From NCBI GenBank assembly GCA_934454435.1, contig CAKSGA010000005.1:1-48104 (forward strand): 48,104 nt of DNA, given 5' to 3'. A program made the translations under genes and the position numbers. Numbering within the stretch: position 1 is the stretch's first letter; each line of letters opens with the position of its first letter. Shown here piece after piece: positions 9,364-17,414 of this stretch. Origin of the DNA: an uncultured Oscillospiraceae bacterium (GTDB lineage: Bacteria; Bacillota; Clostridia; Oscillospirales; Ruminococcaceae). The notes under the pieces were generated by a model. That model saw only the letters and a program-made list of their open reading frames with translations. It had not been told where the DNA came from and did no database searches.

Positions 9364-11454
9364 ATGACCGTTAATACCGAAAATGACAGACTGACCGCCG
9401 AATTCGGCGGATCTAAACTGATGGTAGATCCCTGGGGAGAGAGCTCCGTCAGGGTACGCATGTACCCTGCCCGCTGTGACTATGCCGAGGACGAGCGCAT
9501 GAGCAGCTCCCCGTATTTCAGCGCCCTGACCGAGCCAGTAGAGCACACCTGCACGATACGCAGTGAAACAGTCGATACCACTGACCCGTGGTACCGTGGC
9601 GAGGAGTTCGCAAAGTACCACCAGACTGGCACGGATTATTACCTGACCAACGGGAAGCTCACCGTTAAGCTGGATAACGAGGGCAGACTGAGCTTCTATA
9701 ACCAGGATGGGAAGCTGCTTACTGAGGAGTACTGGCGTAACCGCAACCGCATAAACCGCTACTGTGTTCCGCTCCGGGTGGACGCAAGGGAGCTGAAGCC
9801 CCGACAGGGCGGTACCGATTACGAGATAACCGCCCGTTTCGAGGCTTTCGATGATGAGAAGATATTCGGCATGGGACAGTACCAGGAGAGCCACCTGAAC
9901 AAGAAAGGCTCCGTCCTGGAGCTCTGCCACAGGAATTCCCAGGCGAGCGTTCCGTTCTTTATTTCCAGCCGTGGCTATGGATTTCTGTGGAACAACCCGG
10001 CTGTGGGAACCGCCACATTCGGCATGAACAAGACCGAGTGGCATGCAAAGTCGGCGCAGTACCTTGATTATTTCATCACCGCAGGCGACACCCCGGCTGA
10101 GATCACTGAGCATTACACCGCTGCCGCCGGCAGGGCACCCAGAATGCCGGAATACGGACTAGGCTACTGGCAGTGTAAGCTCCGCTACCGCAATCAGGAT
10201 GAGCTTCTGGCGGTCGCAAGGGAGCACAAGCGCCGTGGACTGCCCATGGACGCCATCGTGGTGGATTTCTTCCACTGGACGATGCAGGGTGACTTTAAGT
10301 TCGAGCCCCGGGACTGGCCCGACCCGGAGGGCATGGTAAAGGAGCTGAAAGACCTCGGTATTGAAACCGTTGTGTCTGTCTGGCCGACTATAGACGAGCG
10401 CAGCGAGAATTTCGGCGAGATGGCGGATAAGGGAATGCTGGTTTCCGCCGACCGTGGAAACGGACTGCACATGACCTGGATGGGCAATACAGTTTTCTAT
10501 GATGCAACCGATCCCGAAGCGCAGAAATTCGTCTGGGAAAAGTGCCGCCAGAACTACTACACCAGGGGCATTCGCTGCTTCTGGCTGGACGAAGCCGAGC
10601 CGGAATACGGTCCCTACGATTTTGACAACTACCGCTATTATGCAGGAACTGCGCTCCAGTGCACGAATATCTATCCGCTGATGTACGCTAAGGGCTTCTA
10701 TGACGGGCTTAAAGCGGCAGGCGAAAAGGACGTCCTGAGCCTTGTCCGGTGCGCCTGGGCGGGAAGCCAGAAATACGGCGTTCTCACCTGGTCAGGGGAC
10801 ATTCACTCCAGCTTCCGTGCAATGAGGGAGCAGCTTCAGGCTGGGCTTTCAATGAGCGTTGCGGGTATTCCATGGTGGACTTCGGATATAGGCGGCTTCC
10901 TCGGCGGCGATATCAGCGACCCGGCGTTCCGTGAGCTGCTGGTGAGATGGTTCGCATGGGGCTGTTTCTGCCCGGTGTTCAGAATGCACGGCGAGCGTTC
11001 GCCCTGGTACGAGCGTGAACAGGAGTTCATTGACGGTGTACGTCAGCTCACTTCAGGGCAGGATAACGAGGTGTGGAGCTTCGGCGATGACAATTATGAG
11101 ATACTGAAAAAGTACCTCTTCGTGCGTGAAAATCTCCGCCCGTACATGAGAAAGACCATGGACGAGTGCTCCGCAAAAGGTTCGCCGGTAATGCGTCCGC
11201 TGTGGTATGAGTTCCCTGACGACCCTGAGTGCTGGAACGTTGAGGACGAATATACTCTTGGAAGCCAGTTGCTGGTCGCTCCCGTAACGGAAGCAGGCGC
11301 CGCTGAAAAGAGCGTGTACCTCCCCGGCGGCACTATCTGGCGTGACGCCAACACCGGCACCATCTACAAGGGCGGTCAGCGTGTGACTGTTCCCGCCCCG
11401 CTGGACGTTATACCCGTGTTCGTCCGTGACAATGCGGAAATGACAGTGTTCTGA
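9364..11454 (+). CDS. GH31 alpha-glycosidase, alpha-xylosidase-like
   Basis: Retaining alpha-glycosidase of GH31, 696 residues, without a signal peptide and so cytosolic. The N-terminal beta-sandwich is about 1-260, followed by the barrel. The nucleophile is D409 in FWLDEAEPE and the acid/base D479 in TWSGDIHSSF. The WLDxxEPE form is more like Xyl31A-type alpha-xylosidases than the DMNEP alpha-glucosidases, so alpha-xylosidase on xyloglucan fragments is the best guess, not proven. The start is ATG 9364, 7 nt after AAGGA; an in-frame TTG at 9304 falls within the promoter -35 and is rejected. sfsA follows with a TGATG overlap. The divergent mannanase suggests shared hemicellulose use. Confidence 0.88.
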   Translation: MTVNTENDRLTAEFGGSKLMVDPWGESSVRVRMYPARCDYAEDERMSSSPYFSALTEPVEHTCTIRSETVDTTDPWYRGEEFAKYHQTGTDYYLTNGKLTVKLDNEGRLSFYNQDGKLLTEEYWRNRNRINRYCVPLRVDARELKPRQGGTDYEITARFEAFDDEKIFGMGQYQESHLNKKGSVLELCHRNSQASVPFFISSRGYGFLWNNPAVGTATFGMNKTEWHAKSAQYLDYFITAGDTPAEITEHYTAAAGRAPRMPEYGLGYWQCKLRYRNQDELLAVAREHKRRGLPMDAIVVDFFHWTMQGDFKFEPRDWPDPEGMVKELKDLGIETVVSVWPTIDERSENFGEMADKGMLVSADRGNGLHMTWMGNTVFYDATDPEAQKFVWEKCRQNYYTRGIRCFWLDEAEPEYGPYDFDNYRYYAGTALQCTNIYPLMYAKGFYDGLKAAGEKDVLSLVRCAWAGSQKYGVLTWSGDIHSSFRAMREQLQAGLSMSVAGIPWWTSDIGGFLGGDISDPAFRELLVRWFAWGCFCPVFRMHGERSPWYEREQEFIDGVRQLTSGQDNEVWSFGDDNYEILKKYLFVRENLRPYMRKTMDECSAKGSPVMRPLWYEFPDDPECWNVEDEYTLGSQLLVAPVTEAGAAEKSVYLPGGTIWRDANTGTIYKGGQRVTVPAPLDVIPVFVRDNAEMTVF

Positions 11455-12122
11455 TGACCTACAGCGATATCGTGTGCGGAGTTTTCCTCCGGCGGCTGAA
11501 CAGGTTCGTTGCAGAGGTGGATATCGGGGGTGAGCTGGTCAGGGTCCACGTCAGGAACACCGGCAGGTGCACAAGTGTGCTGGTGCCGGGGCGTGAAGTC
11601 AGCCTGCAGAAAAGCGCCGACCCCGGGAGAACGACCCAGTATACGCTTATTGCGGTAAATACCCCGGGATATGGCTGGGTGAACCTCGACAGCCTTGCCC
11701 CGAATAAGCTGGCAGGGGAGTGGCTGCGTTCCCGGGGGTTCACGCAGATAAAGCCGGAGTACGGCTTCGGCAGCAGCCGGGTGGATTTTTACGCTGAACG
11801 GAACGGCGAGCGCTGGCTGATAGAGGTCAAGGGCTGCACTCTGGCGAAGAACGGCGTGGCGTTTTTCCCGGACGCTCCCACAAAACGAGGAACAAAACAC
11901 CTGCGGGAGCTTTCCGGAGCTGTCCCGCAGGGTCATCGTTCTATGATACTGTTCGTTATAATGCTGCGTGGCGTGACATCGGTTGAGCCGAACTCCGGGG
12001 TGGACCCGGAATTTGCGGCGGAGTACGCCAGGGCGGCAGCCGCCGGGGTCCTCACGGGAACCGTTACCTGCGGGTGCACTGAGGACTCCGTGAGCATCGT
12101 CAGGAGTTCTGCACCGCTGTGA
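11454..12122 (+). CDS. sfsA: SfsA family DNA/RNA nuclease-like protein
   Basis: Sugar fermentation stimulation protein A family, 222 residues. In E. coli its overexpression stimulates maltose-gene expression; the fold is an OB-like N-terminus plus a PD-(D/E)xK nuclease-like core. That core is visible as D111 (SSRVDFY), E124 and K126 (LIEVKGCT). The N-terminal RFLRRLNRFVAEV and NTGRC motifs are typical. The ATG overlaps the GH31 stop (TGATG), which implies coupling to that sugar gene. Its last 23 bp overlap the 3' end of convergent trmO. The real molecular role in Clostridia is unknown. Confidence 0.92.
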   Translation: MTYSDIVCGVFLRRLNRFVAEVDIGGELVRVHVRNTGRCTSVLVPGREVSLQKSADPGRTTQYTLIAVNTPGYGWVNLDSLAPNKLAGEWLRSRGFTQIKPEYGFGSSRVDFYAERNGERWLIEVKGCTLAKNGVAFFPDAPTKRGTKHLRELSGAVPQGHRSMILFVIMLRGVTSVEPNSGVDPEFAAEYARAAAAGVLTGTVTCGCTEDSVSIVRSSAPL

Positions 12123-12780
12123 CGGTCAGGCGGTTTTCGTTGACCCTGAAGCTTACCTCCAATCCGGCAAAGCTCATAGTGAAATCTCTCTCCGGGTCGG
12201 AGATATATTGTGGTCTGGGGTCCTGGGCAAGCACGGCGGTGAGCGCCGGCAGCTTTTCTGCCGGGACCCTTTCTGCAAGCTCCCTGGGAAAATCAACGTC
12301 AAGTACTCCGTCCTGCCGGGCAAGGGCGAAGCCGTTTGAAGCCTCCGGTCGGCAGTCCACATAGGGGAGATATGGCTTGATGTCGTATATCGGTGTGCCG
12401 TCCATCAGGTCAGCACCGGCGAGGTGAAGCACCGGTCCCTCCGGCGTGCTGAGCTCCACGCTGACCAGACGTACACAGCTCAGCCCGAGCGGGTTCGGGC
12501 GGAACGGCGACCTTGTTGCGAAAACGCCCATTCGGGTATTTCCACCGAGCCTTGGCGGGCGCACAGTCGGCGACCAGCCGTCCCGCACCGCCTTTGAGAA
12601 CTCCCAGATAAGCCACAGATGGGAATATTTTTCTATGCCCCGCAGCGCCTCCGGAACTCTGTATTCCGGCTCAAAAACCAGTGTGGAGCGAAGCTCGTCA
12701 ATAAGTCCGCTCTGCCTTGGTATGCCGAATTTCTCGGGGAAATCCGTGCGGATAGTTGCTATCTGCCTGAGCTCTGTCAT
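12100..12780 (-). CDS. trmO: tRNA t6A37 N6-methyltransferase TrmO
   Basis: SAM-dependent enzyme of the TsaA/UPF0066 family that methylates N6-threonylcarbamoyladenosine at position 37 of tRNA-Thr (m6t6A). The family core is clear: PRQSGLI near 22-28, EKYSHLWLIWEF, RPPRLGG, GVFATRSPFRPNPLGLS (about 87-103), and the DLMDGTPIYDIKPYLPYVD motif. It has 226 residues including the C-terminal domain with DPRPQY. It lies 15 bp after the GTPase-Rae1 fusion gene on the same strand and is probably in its operon. The 3' end overlaps sfsA by 23 bp, so convergent transcripts must overlap. sua5 in this window makes its substrate precursor. Confidence 0.93.
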   Translation of the reverse strand: MTELRQIATIRTDFPEKFGIPRQSGLIDELRSTLVFEPEYRVPEALRGIEKYSHLWLIWEFSKAVRDGWSPTVRPPRLGGNTRMGVFATRSPFRPNPLGLSCVRLVSVELSTPEGPVLHLAGADLMDGTPIYDIKPYLPYVDCRPEASNGFALARQDGVLDVDFPRELAERVPAEKLPALTAVLAQDPRPQYISDPERDFTMSFAGLEVSFRVNENRLTVTAVQNS

Positions 12781-12795
12781 GGTACCACCTCTGTT

Positions 12796-15369
12796 TTAGC
12801 TGTACTTTTCGTCTATTATCCTGCGGACTGCTTTTTCCACTTCCTGCACCTCCGCAAGAAATTCCGTTGCAGAAACACGTATAGCGCCGTTCCCCATAAT
12901 AATTATCTGTTCTACGTTATCTGAGGTCGCAACACGCACCCGGTGGTCCTTGCCGAGCTGGTGGGCGGTCTTTTCGATGAACATGTCGGCGGTTTCTGCC
13001 TCTTTGGTGTAGACGACCGTTATTCCGTGTTCCTTTTCTATCTCCCGGTGACTGCCCTTGACCCGGTAGGCGTCAAAGACCAGTATCAGCTCGCACCGCC
13101 GGAAGCCCTGATAGTTGCATAGAATATTTATCAGCCTCGTCCGTGCCAGGTCGAGGTTTTCCTTTGCGAGCCTGTTTAGCTCCTCCCACCCGAAGATGAT
13201 GTTGTAGCCGTCCACCAGCAGGTATTCGGGACCCTTGGGCGGCAGTGGTAACTTGGAGATCTTCGGAGCTGGCGGACGTTTATCCGTGTGCATTGCGGAG
13301 CGCTCGTCACGCTTTATTTTTCCGTAGGTGCGCTCAAATATCTCCATGAGCTCCTTGTCAGCGGCGACACGCTGCTTGTAGCTGTTGACCATCTGCGGCG
13401 TTACGACCTGCTCCGGCTCCTCACGTTCATTCCCGTCAAAGCGGAGCCCGCTGTCCACGTGCATTCTTGCGGGAGCCTCGTTCCAGGGGACGAGCACGCC
13501 TGCGCCGTGGGAGCAGAAAACGCTGTCCGCAGAATTTTCCGTGTCGGCGTTGCAGTCGTACGCTATCTGTGAAATTACCTCGTCAGCGTTGTGGCAGGGA
13601 CGATACCCTCCCGGAACACAGCTCAGCCTGCCCTTGCCCCGAGTATAGCCGTTGACCTCAGACTGATACCCCCGAAGCTCCGAAACTGGTGCATGTCCGG
13701 TGAACAGCGTTTCTCCGCCGACCGTCTGAGGAGGCTCAAGCTCGCCGCTCATGCGCTGGAGGTCGGTCATTGCACGCCCTGTGCACTCCTGCGGAACTGC
13801 CAGGGTGAAGTCGTACCAGGGTTCTAGCAGAACGCTTTTAGCACTGCGCAGACCCTGTCGGACCGCCCGCCAGGTCGCCTGCCGGAAATCTCCGCCCTCG
13901 GTGTGCTTTATGTGGGCTTTTCCGGCAACTACGGTTATCTTCATATCGGTTATCGGCGAACCTGTGAGTACACCGATGTGCGTCTTTTCCTCCAGGTGAG
14001 TGAGTATAAGGCGCTGCCAGTTGGTGTCAAGATCGTCCTTGCGGCAGTCGGTGAAGAACTGCAGCCCGCTGCCCGGCTCTCCGGGTTCAAGAAGCAGGTG
14101 TACTTCAGCATAATGGCGCAGCGGCTCATAGTGCCCGACGCCCTCGACCGGCGCTTCAATGGTTTCCTTGTAGGCAATGCTTCCCTGGTCGAACTGCACT
14201 TCCAGCCCGAAACGTTCCCGTATAACGCTTGTGAGTATTTCAAGCTGTATCTCGCCCATGAGCTGTATATGGATCTCCTTTAGCTGCTCGTTCCAGACTA
14301 TACGCAGCATGGGGTCCTCGTCCGAGAGCTCGTTCAGTCTGGCGAGGGTGGAGGGGATATCGGTCTTTGGCGGGAGAACCATGCGGTAGGTCAGGACGGG
14401 TTCAAGAAGCGGGGAAGAAAGGTCCCTTTCGCTGCCGATGCCCTCGCCCGCCTTGCTGGCAGAAAGCCCTGTCACTGCGCACAGCGTCCCGGCGGGCGCT
14501 TCGTCAACGGCAGTGAACTTTGCGCCTGAGTAAATGCGTATCTGGCTGACTTTCTCCTGCTTCCCGCCGCATTCCAGCAGTGCTCGGACTTTAAGCGAGC
14601 CCCCGGTGATCTTCATGTGAGTGAGCCGGTTGCCCTGAGGGTCGGTGGTTATCTTGTAGACCAGTGCGCCGAATTCCGGCTTGGGCTCCGGCTGGTAAGC
14701 ATAGATGAATATGACATTCAGCAGGTCCTGAATTCCCCGGAGTTTCAGCGCCGAGCCAAATATGACAGGGAACACCTCCCGCCTCCTTATTGCCATGGGA
14801 ATAAGACGTCCGGGTATCTCGCCACCGTCCAGGTAAGCATTCATGAGCTCCTCGGAGCATTCAGCGAGCTCCTCGTCAAGATCAGCCTTGTTTCTTCCGG
14901 CGTTGAAGTCAACACAGCCCGGGGAGAGTCTGCGTTTCAGCTCATTGATGTGCGACTTCGGATCAAGGAAGGAAATATCCATTTTGTTCACGAAGATGAA
15001 CGCAGGTATATTGTAGCGCTTCAGCAGTCGCCAGAGGGTTTCCGTGTGGCTCTGTACGCCGTCAGTGCCGCTGATGACCAGCACTGCATAGTCCATTACC
15101 CGTAGCGCCCTTTCAGTTTCCGCTGAGAAATCCACATGTCCCGGTGTGTCCAGCAGAGTGACCATATGCCTTTCGAGATCCAGGACTGCCTGCTTTGAGA
15201 ACACGGTTATGCCCCGGCTGCGCTCTATCGGGTCATTGTCAAGGAATGCGTCCCCGTGGTCCACCCTGCCGAGCTTCCGGAGCTCGCCGGCGGTGTAAAG
15301 CAAAGCTTCTGAGAGCGTGGTCTTGCCGCTGTCTACATGGGCGGTCATTCCGATAACAAGATGGTCCAT
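12796..15369 (-). CDS. Tet(M)-like ribosomal GTPase fused to a Rae1/YacP NYN endoribonuclease
   Basis: 857 residues in two parts. Residues 1-640 form a translational GTPase of the Tet(M)/EF-G type: P-loop AHVDSGKTT (10-18), switch RGITV (52-56), DTPGH (74-78), NKMD (128-131), then domains II-V. Residues about 715-852 match B. subtilis Rae1 (YacP), which cuts mRNA in the ribosomal A site: LLVDGYNIIFGW (D720, N723), LARTRL, VFDAYRVKG (D766), YTKEAETADMFIE (D795) and VATSDNVEQ (D817). A charged, Pro/Lys-rich linker (645-712) joins them. Where Tet(M) has SPV at the domain IV tip, this protein has IKH (487-489), so drug protection is doubtful. A terminator lies 18 nt upstream of the start; trmO follows at 15 bp. 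Confidence 0.93.
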   Translation of the reverse strand: MDHLVIGMTAHVDSGKTTLSEALLYTAGELRKLGRVDHGDAFLDNDPIERSRGITVFSKQAVLDLERHMVTLLDTPGHVDFSAETERALRVMDYAVLVISGTDGVQSHTETLWRLLKRYNIPAFIFVNKMDISFLDPKSHINELKRRLSPGCVDFNAGRNKADLDEELAECSEELMNAYLDGGEIPGRLIPMAIRRREVFPVIFGSALKLRGIQDLLNVIFIYAYQPEPKPEFGALVYKITTDPQGNRLTHMKITGGSLKVRALLECGGKQEKVSQIRIYSGAKFTAVDEAPAGTLCAVTGLSASKAGEGIGSERDLSSPLLEPVLTYRMVLPPKTDIPSTLARLNELSDEDPMLRIVWNEQLKEIHIQLMGEIQLEILTSVIRERFGLEVQFDQGSIAYKETIEAPVEGVGHYEPLRHYAEVHLLLEPGEPGSGLQFFTDCRKDDLDTNWQRLILTHLEEKTHIGVLTGSPITDMKITVVAGKAHIKHTEGGDFRQATWRAVRQGLRSAKSVLLEPWYDFTLAVPQECTGRAMTDLQRMSGELEPPQTVGGETLFTGHAPVSELRGYQSEVNGYTRGKGRLSCVPGGYRPCHNADEVISQIAYDCNADTENSADSVFCSHGAGVLVPWNEAPARMHVDSGLRFDGNEREEPEQVVTPQMVNSYKQRVAADKELMEIFERTYGKIKRDERSAMHTDKRPPAPKISKLPLPPKGPEYLLVDGYNIIFGWEELNRLAKENLDLARTRLINILCNYQGFRRCELILVFDAYRVKGSHREIEKEHGITVVYTKEAETADMFIEKTAHQLGKDHRVRVATSDNVEQIIIMGNGAIRVSATEFLAEVQEVEKAVRRIIDEKYS

Positions 15370-15386
15370 TTGCTCCTCCTCTGCAT

Positions 15387-15414
15387 AAAAAAGCGCCGCA
15401 TTGCCGTGCGGCGC
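15387..15414 (-). terminator. Intrinsic terminator between acpS and the GTPase-Rae1 gene (candidate attenuator)
   Basis: Reading the minus strand, GCGCCGCA (plus 15407-15414) pairs with TGCGGCGC (15393-15400) around CGGCAA and is followed by six Ts (15392-15387). The fusion gene's GAGGAGG and ATG come directly after, the ATG 18 nt from the T-run, which leaves no room for a promoter in between. Confidence 0.88.
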
Positions 15415-15420
15415 TCCTGG

Positions 15421-15801
15421 TCATTCCCGGTTGACGATCACTGTTGCCGTGGCGTAGTCCTTGCAGTGTGCCACAGACAGGTTGAAAACGTAGTGTTCCC
15501 GCTCTTCCAGCATTTTAGCCCTGCCGGAAGTAATGATGAACGGCGAACCAAGACGATCCCGCAGTACTGTTATATCCTGCGGGTGGACGATACGGAAGCC
15601 CGTACCTATCGCCTTTGCAAAGGCGATTTTTGCGCAGTAGTTTTCTGCGATGAGCTCCGTTGACAGCTTGTGTGAAACAAGATATCGTATCTCGTCTGCG
15701 GAGAAGAAATTTGCTAGGAATTTCGGATTGCGTGAGGCCTTGCGGATACGTTTGAGTTCAATGACATTCGTACCCACACGAATAAATAGGTTAGCTGGCA
15801 T
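15421..15801 (-). CDS. AcpS-family protein with both metal-binding acids replaced
   Basis: Small 4'-phosphopantetheinyl transferase fold of the holo-ACP synthase family, 126 residues. The frame matches AcpS throughout: VGTNVIELKRI, FSADEI, AKIAFAKAIGTGF, DITVLRDRLGSPFI, and LSVAHCKDYATATVIV. However, the Asp of the GTD/GLD motif is N12, and the Glu of AAKEA is I59. Those two acids hold the catalytic Mg2+ in known AcpS enzymes. The lysines (K58, K63) and the His in LSVAH remain. It is either a non-catalytic paralogue or an enzyme with unusual metal use; the codons read clearly as AAT and ATC. It lies 17 bp after the upstream membrane-protein gene. A terminator follows its stop. Confidence 0.85.
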   Translation of the reverse strand: MPANLFIRVGTNVIELKRIRKASRNPKFLANFFSADEIRYLVSHKLSTELIAENYCAKIAFAKAIGTGFRIVHPQDITVLRDRLGSPFIITSGRAKMLEEREHYVFNLSVAHCKDYATATVIVNRE

Positions 15802-15818
15802 GAAATATCTTCTCCAAA

Positions 15819-16346
15819 TCAGTTATTATTTGCGGCTTCTGCCCTCAGCTTTGCCTTCAGGGCGTTCGGAAGTTCGCTTGTGATTGCTTCACGAATTTTC
15901 TCGTTGGGGTTGAATATGACCTTCACCCTGCCGTAGTCGTTGTGAGTTACAAGCAGGTAGTAGGCGTCCTTGTCGCTGCCGGTGTAGGCATGCACGGTAG
16001 CGTCAGCGGTGACGCCGTTATCCGTGTTGTACGGGGCGAAATCCTCGGCTCTGTTGATATCGACGGTGATCATGCGCTTGCGCTTGCGTTTGCCGATGAT
16101 CTTGTCGATGTCCATCTCGTTATTGGTGATTATATACTCATATTCAAGGTTGAAATTGCCCAGCAGCCATATGCCGCCTGCAAGGGCGCCCACTGCGAAG
16201 ATCACGCATACGAAGAAATTCGTGATTATCGCAATGAACATGAGAAGCGAAGCAACTATGAGAGCTGCCGCCGAAATCAGTACTTTTTTTGTAAGGTCAG
16301 CGCCGGTGCGTCGTTTTTCGACCAGCTGTTCTGCAATATTATCCAT
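15819..16346 (-). CDS. Two-TM membrane protein with a cytosolic domain, unknown function
   Basis: 175 residues. Two membrane segments (about 20-41 and 44-63) are followed by a soluble domain with LEYEYIITNNEMDIDKIIGKRKRKR and a later TVDINRAEDFAPY. This arrangement recalls clostridial membrane proteins of the DUF6106 type, but I am not certain of the family. The soluble part has alternating hydrophobic residues and could be PH-like. The start is ATG 16346, directly behind AAGGAGATAAA; the upstream in-frame ATG at 16448 would place its N-terminus across the promoter and is rejected. It is the first gene of the minus-strand group leading to acpS and GTPase-Rae1. Confidence 0.8.
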   Translation of the reverse strand: MDNIAEQLVEKRRTGADLTKKVLISAAALIVASLLMFIAIITNFFVCVIFAVGALAGGIWLLGNFNLEYEYIITNNEMDIDKIIGKRKRKRMITVDINRAEDFAPYNTDNGVTADATVHAYTGSDKDAYYLLVTHNDYGRVKVIFNPNEKIREAITSELPNALKAKLRAEAANNN

Positions 16347-16403
16347 TTTATCTCCTTGGTAATTTTGTACAATTATAGTTTGCTCAAGTTTACTACATAA
16401 AGG

Positions 16404-16432
16404 ATTATACCACAAATGATATAAAAAATCAA
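16404..16432 (-). promoter_or_regulatory. Sigma-A promoter of the membrane protein-acpS-GTPase operon
   Basis: On the minus strand: TTGATT (plus 16427-16432), 17-bp spacer, TATAAT (plus 16404-16409), about 60 bp before the ATG at 16346. A second TATAAT lies closer to the gene (around plus 16373-16378) with a poorer -35. Confidence 0.75.
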
Positions 16433-16514
16433 TAGGCTTTTTATACATTTCGCATAATTTTCACCGATAAAGTGAGAAGTATTTTATAATAGGAAAAAAA
16501 TTTCAGGATATGTG

Positions 16515-16543
16515 TTGCAATTCCCGTAGATTTTTGATATAAT
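16515..16543 (+). promoter_or_regulatory. Sigma-A promoter of proBA
   Basis: -35 TTGCAA (16515-16520), 17-bp spacer, -10 TATAAT (16538-16543). The leader starts TAACATGTACGTTTATATTC, much like the pheS leader. About 65 nt separate the likely start site from the proB ATG; no T-box motif is seen. Confidence 0.85.
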
Positions 16544-16615
16544 ATAACATGTACGTTTATATTCAGGCGCAGTATGACCTGCTGAACAGATCAGCCGCCG
16601 GAAAGAGGCCGTTTC

Positions 16616-17401
16616 ATGAAGGACTTTGAAAACAAGAAAAGAATAGTTATCAAGGTAGGGAGTTCCACCCTCGCCTATCCCACCGGACACCTTAATATAA
16701 GGAAGTGTCAGCACCTCATTGAAGTAATGTCGGATATCAAGAATTCCGGCAGAGAGGTGATTTTCGTCACTTCCGGAGCACAGGGCGTTGGTGCGGCGCA
16801 GGCGGGTCTGCCATGCAAGCCGACCGATATGCCCGGAAAGCAGGCGTGCGCAGCCATCGGTCAGTCAGAGCTGATGACGTTCTACAGTGAGACCTTCGGG
16901 AAGTTCAACCACACCGTAGCGCAGCTACTGCTGACCCGTGACGTCATCTCCAACAAGGAGCGCAAGACGAACGTTATCAACACGTTCAACCGCCTTTTTG
17001 AGATGGGAGTTATCCCGATAATCAATGCGAACGACGCCATATCAATAAAGCAGCTTGATTTTGATGAGAACGACACGCTCTCTGCGATCGTTGCTTCCCT
17101 CTGTGATGCCGACCTGCTGGTTATGCTGACTGACGTTGACGGGCTGTACGACGGCGACCCGAAGAAACCCGGCTCGAAGCTGATACCCGTGGTCGAGAAG
17201 ATCACGCCGGAGATAATATCGGCCGCCCAGGGGGCAGGCAGCGCCCTCGGCACCGGCGGAATGCTCACGAAGATCGAAGCGGCGCAGATCGCCACCGAGG
17301 CGGGCATTGATACAGTCATCATTGGAAACCAGGATCCCGACACGCTCTATGAGCTGTTTGAGGGAGAGCCAGTATGTACATATTTCAAGGCAATACGATA
17401 A
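16616..17401 (+). CDS. proB: Glutamate 5-kinase, short form
   Basis: First enzyme of proline synthesis: ATP + glutamate to gamma-glutamyl phosphate. The amino-acid kinase fold fills the protein: IVIKVGSSTL near 9-18, VTSGAQGVGA (51-60 region), INANDAIS, DVDGLYDGDP and the GTGGMLTKIEAA motif. At 261 residues it lacks the C-terminal PUA domain found in the longer E. coli form. Feedback inhibition by proline is a family property. It sits 13 bp before proA, under a strong promoter. Confidence 0.96.
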   Translation: MKDFENKKRIVIKVGSSTLAYPTGHLNIRKCQHLIEVMSDIKNSGREVIFVTSGAQGVGAAQAGLPCKPTDMPGKQACAAIGQSELMTFYSETFGKFNHTVAQLLLTRDVISNKERKTNVINTFNRLFEMGVIPIINANDAISIKQLDFDENDTLSAIVASLCDADLLVMLTDVDGLYDGDPKKPGSKLIPVVEKITPEIISAAQGAGSALGTGGMLTKIEAAQIATEAGIDTVIIGNQDPDTLYELFEGEPVCTYFKAIR

Positions 17402-17414
17402 TGTGAGGTCAACT

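Noticed and set aside
12796..15369. Calling the gene a tetracycline-resistance protein
   Set aside because: Tet(M)-like domains are clear, but the SPV tip is missing and a nuclease domain is fused to it; resistance cannot be supported.
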